Assembly (NCBI RefSeq): GCF_001420995.1
Contig: NZ_CP012184.1
Span: 5,812,501-5,876,500 of the forward strand
Source: Pseudonocardia sp. EC080619-01
Lineage (GTDB): Bacteria > Actinomycetota > Actinomycetes > Mycobacteriales > Pseudonocardiaceae
Direction of reading: 5' to 3'
Length of the DNA: 64,000 bases
Below, one piece after another: positions 61,373 through 64,000 of the stretch (positions within the stretch are counted from its first letter, which is position 1; every line of letters begins with the position of its first letter). The translations under genes were made by a program, and so were the position numbers. The notes under the pieces are model-generated. The model did not search any database and had not been told where the DNA came from. It saw only the letters and a program-made list of their open reading frames with translations.

Positions 61373-62374
61373 TCACACCGCCATGCGGGCGCGACGCGGG
61401 CCCGTCGACTCCCGGACCACCAGCCGCGCGGGCATCTCGACCGACAGCGGCTCCGGGGCGGTGCCGTCGATCGACGACAGCGCGGTGGTGACCGCGGTCC
61501 GCCCGATCGTGCGCAGCGGGGTGGCGATGCTGGTGAGGTTCGGCAGGACCAGACCGGCCAGCACGGTGTCGTCGAAGCCGACCACGCTGACGTCGGCCGG
61601 CACCGACAGCGACGCCGCCGCCAGCCCGCGCCCGACGCCGACCGCCATCTGGTCGTTGAAGGTGATCACGGCCGTCGGCGGCCGGTCGGACAGGCCCTCG
61701 GCGAAACGGATGCCGCCCTCGACCGTCGGCGCCGCCGGCCCGCTGCGGTGCAGGGTCACCCCGGCCGCGCGGGACGCCTCCAGCAACGCCCGCCCCCGTG
61801 CGCCGTCGGCCCACGACGCGGCCGGGCCTCCCAGGTACTCGGCGGCGTCGTGGCCGAGCTCCCGCAGGTGGGTGATCGTCGCCCGCGCCGCGGGCCCGTA
61901 GTCCGTGGACACGCTCGCGACGTCGCGGACCGCACGGTTGAGGACGACCGTCGGCTTCTGCTTGGCCAGTACCCGGATCGCCGAGTCCGACAGCCGCGAG
62001 CTGGCGAGCACGACGGCGTCCACCCGGGGCAGTGCCCGCTCGACGAGCGCCCGTTCCTGCGGGCCCGACTCGTGGGAGTCGGCGACCGCGATGGCGAGTC
62101 CGGCATCGAATGCGGCGTCCTCGGCACCGTGCACGAGCTCGAACACGAACGGGTTGCTGATGTCGGAGGTGACCAGGAGCAACACACCGGTCGGCGCGGA
62201 GTCCATCGGGGCGTTGACGGCGAGGCGGCGATAGCCCAGTTCCTCGGCGGACCTGCGCACCTTCTCCGCGGTGCGGGTACTGACCTGGCCCGGCCGGGCG
62301 AGTGCCCGCGACACCGTCGAGGGCGCCACGCCCGCGGCGGCGGCGACGTCGTAGATCGTGGGCCGCGTCCCCAA
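61373..62374 (-). CDS. LacI-family regulator 2
   Basis: The 333-aa LacI/GalR protein has HTH TIYDVAAAAGVAPSTVSRALARP and a sugar-binding domain (about residues 60-325). HTH and overall sequence are close to the regulator at 56001 (for example DGVVLASSRL and DAVVLASSRL), which suggests a duplication with division of ligands. The start is a TTG at 62374, supported by the perfect ribosome site GGAGGAGA 5-6 nt before it. It is upstream of and collinear with the dehydrogenase. Confidence 0.92.
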   Translation of the reverse strand: MGTRPTIYDVAAAAGVAPSTVSRALARPGQVSTRTAEKVRRSAEELGYRRLAVNAPMDSAPTGVLLLVTSDISNPFVFELVHGAEDAAFDAGLAIAVADSHESGPQERALVERALPRVDAVVLASSRLSDSAIRVLAKQKPTVVLNRAVRDVASVSTDYGPAARATITHLRELGHDAAEYLGGPAASWADGARGRALLEASRAAGVTLHRSGPAAPTVEGGIRFAEGLSDRPPTAVITFNDQMAVGVGRGLAAASLSVPADVSVVGFDDTVLAGLVLPNLTSIATPLRTIGRTAVTTALSSIDGTAPEPLSVEMPARLVVRESTGPRRARMAV

Positions 62375-62490
62375 GCCTTCTCCTCCGGCTGGTCGGTGCG
62401 CTGGGGCCGGATCGCCGTCGCTGCGCGGAGCGGGTGGGTCGCCGGGAAGCTATCAGAGCCCGGGACCGCGCGACCCGGGCCGACCCGGGG

Positions 62491-63675
62491 TCACCGGGCG
62501 GGCTCGGCGCCTCCGGCGCGCTCGGGGAACGAGCCCTCGGCCGCGATCCGCTTGTTCAGCTCTGCGAGGTAGAGGTCCTCGTCGAAGTCGAGGGGGACCT
62601 CCCGGCCCAGCCAGCTCGACAGGTGGATCGCGTTGGCCAGCCGGACGCCGTCGATCCCGTCGCTGCCCGCCGCGAGCAGCGGTGTCCCGTCGAGGATGGT
62701 GGCGGCGAAGTTCGCGAGGACGCCGGTGTGCTGCGCACCCCAGACCGAATCGAACTCGAGGACCTCGCGCGAGTAGTACGTGCTGCGGTCCAGCTTGCCG
62801 GTGAAGAGCTTGCGGACGTCCTCGGCCGACATCGACTCCGACAGCTCGCGCTCGTCGGCGACCAGGCGCGTGACGGTCGCCGTCCTCGACCCGTCGACGA
62901 CGATGCGGCCCCGGTCGCCGAGGATCTCCAGCCGGTCGGTGCCCTCGATGTCGTGCACGGCGGTGACGAAGGTGCCGGTGACGCCGTCGCCGTAGTCGGC
63001 GACGGCGGTGACCTCGTCCTCGACGGCGATGTCGCGGCGGAAGCCGTAGGCGACCTTGGCGTAGACCGAGCGCGGGACCCCGCAGATCCACTGCCACAGG
63101 TCGAGCTGGTGGGGGGCCTGGTTGACCAGGACACCGCCGCCCTCGCCGCCCCAGGTGGCGCGCCATGCGGACTGGTCGTAGTAGCCCTGCGGGCGCCACC
63201 AGGTGGTGATCATCCAGTTCGTCCGGCGGATCGCGCCGATCTCGCCGGCGTCGACGATCTCCTTGATCCGCTGGTAGAGCGGGTTGTTGCGCTGGTTGAA
63301 CATGATCGCGAACGTCAGCTCGGGGTGCCGGGCGGCGCACGCGTTGAGCTCGGCGACCTGCCCGGTGTAGACACCGGCCGGCTTCTCCACCAGCACGTGC
63401 AGGCCCGCCTCGAGGGCCGCGATGCCGATCTCGGGGTGCAGGTAGTGCGGCACCGTGGTGACCACGGCGTCCACCTCACCGCCGGCGAGCAGCGCCCGGT
63501 AGTCCTCGTGGACCGGTACCCCGTACTCGCTGGAGGCCGTCGCGCGCCTGTCCGGGTCGGTGTCCGCGACCGCGCCGATCTCCATCCCGGGGACCCTGCC
63601 GTCCCGGATGAAGGAGGCGTACATCGATCCCTGCGCCCCGAATCCGATGATTCCGAGCCGGACCTCTCCGGACAT
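62491..63675 (-). CDS. Gfo/Idh/MocA-family oxidoreductase
   Basis: The 394-aa NAD(P)-dependent sugar or inositol dehydrogenase has the Rossmann motif GIIGFGAQGSMYAS (residues 8-21), VLVEKPAG (Lys-Pro, about residue 95) and the C-terminal substrate-side pattern GGEGGGVLVNQAPHQLDLWQW with the catalytic His. The specific substrate cannot be told from sequence; a sugar or sugar acid fits the neighbourhood. It is divergent from a sugar isomerase gene across 201 bp. ATG 63675 follows a GGGAGG site. Confidence 0.9.
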   Translation of the reverse strand: MSGEVRLGIIGFGAQGSMYASFIRDGRVPGMEIGAVADTDPDRRATASSEYGVPVHEDYRALLAGGEVDAVVTTVPHYLHPEIGIAALEAGLHVLVEKPAGVYTGQVAELNACAARHPELTFAIMFNQRNNPLYQRIKEIVDAGEIGAIRRTNWMITTWWRPQGYYDQSAWRATWGGEGGGVLVNQAPHQLDLWQWICGVPRSVYAKVAYGFRRDIAVEDEVTAVADYGDGVTGTFVTAVHDIEGTDRLEILGDRGRIVVDGSRTATVTRLVADERELSESMSAEDVRKLFTGKLDRSTYYSREVLEFDSVWGAQHTGVLANFAATILDGTPLLAAGSDGIDGVRLANAIHLSSWLGREVPLDFDEDLYLAELNKRIAAEGSFPERAGGAEPAR

Positions 63676-63787
63676 GCGTGGACCTCCCTCGTGCACGGCT
63701 TCGTGACGGCGACCACGGTGGGGGAGCGCGGGGTGGACGGCCACGGGTTGCCACATGTTCCGTCGCACCGTAGCCAGGCACCGATGC

Positions 63788-63807
63788 AACAAGTGGGAAC
63801 AAGTGGG
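63788..63807. repeat. Tandem decamer in the divergent promoter
   Basis: AACAAGTGGG occurs twice in direct tandem, enclosed by the inverted pair GGCACC (63777-63782) and GGTGCC (63809-63814). A related sequence on the opposite strand, GGAACATGTGG, lies at 63750-63760. These are candidate regulator half-sites for the divergent dehydrogenase and isomerase genes. Confidence 0.45.
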
Positions 63808-63876
63808 CGGTGCCACCGGGCAGCGGTCACGGTGATCGTGCGACCGAACAGCGCTCAGTGAGGAGCAACCGGAAAC

Positions 63877-64000
63877 ATGTGGACACTCTCGGGCTTCGCC
63901 GACGAGATCTCCTCCGACCTCGACGAACAGGTGGCGCTACTCGGCAAGCTCGGCATGTCCCACCTGGAGTTCCGCAGCGCTTGGGGTACGAACGTGCTCG
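63877..64000 (+). CDS. Sugar phosphate isomerase/epimerase family protein (N-terminal part)
   Basis: The first 41 residues of a TIM-barrel isomerase/epimerase run off the end of the window: MWTLSGFADEISSDLDEQ and GMSHLEFRSAWG match the strand-helix-strand start of the xylose-isomerase-like/IolE family (SGFaDEi..dl..Q...l..lG...iElR). Family members isomerise or epimerise sugars and inositol derivatives. It is divergent from the Gfo/Idh oxidoreductase, a common pairing in sugar and inositol catabolism. Confidence 0.85.
   Translation, partial: MWTLSGFADEISSDLDEQVALLGKLGMSHLEFRSAWGTNVL

Overview
The window is very G+C-rich, densely coding actinobacterial DNA. Several markers agree on this: RbpA, a PIG-L deacetylase of the mycothiol type, a GAF-ANTAR regulator, an Eis-like acetyltransferase and a polyprenol-phosphate-mannose synthase. 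The order tatA-tatC-helY-(DUF4333 membrane protein)-5'-3' exonuclease-pepE corresponds, as I remember it, to the Mycobacterium tuberculosis Rv2094c-Rv2089c neighbourhood. The beta-alpha-activator order of the cobalt nitrile hydratase is the one known from Pseudonocardia thermophila. My best guess is a Pseudonocardiaceae chromosome, probably Pseudonocardia.

Layout. Positions 1-25 kb are mostly core genes: Tat export, a diverged UMP-kinase paralogue, helicase HelY, cytochrome oxidase subunit I, exonuclease, PepE, a PIG-L deacetylase preceded by a short cysteine-rich leader ORF, the lnt/ppm1 lipoprotein and glycolipid pair, and rbpA behind a good SigR/SigH-type promoter. Positions 25-36 kb are accessory: a PE-LIG-POL LigD protein whose ligase centre is destroyed, a five-gene catabolic operon (covalent-flavin amine oxidase, Rieske oxygenase, aldehyde dehydrogenase, ferredoxin-type reductase, cupin) facing a LysR regulator, and a two-component system. 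Positions 36.8-44.8 kb hold a metallo-hydrolase, a Ugp-like ABC importer, a second LysR regulator and an S10 peptidase.

Positions 44.8-53.1 kb form a nitrile/amide degradation island. It holds a stand-alone amidase, an ArsR regulator, an unusual fusion of a START-like (SRPBCC) domain to an AmiC-like amide-binding domain, cobalt nitrile hydratase beta and alpha with an activator, and an AtzG-like small protein with a second amidase. Three near-identical 18-bp palindromes stand before the amidase, the arsR operon and the nitrile hydratase operon and look like one regulon. A frameshifted IS630-family element has inserted in a TA between the first palindrome and the amidase.

Positions 53.2-64 kb hold a sugar-acid cluster: glucuronate isomerase (UxaC), a fructuronate-reductase/mannitol-dehydrogenase family enzyme, a lactate-racemase (LarA) homologue with the complete nickel-pincer-cofactor genes larE, larB and larC, two closely similar LacI regulators, a Gfo/Idh dehydrogenase and the start of a sugar isomerase. 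GGCAAC-type palindromes lie in three of its promoter regions. Inference: the LarA homologue epimerises a C2 hydroxyl in this pathway, most simply D-mannonate to D-gluconate, which would give a nickel-dependent route around mannonate dehydratase. No mannonate dehydratase gene is visible here.
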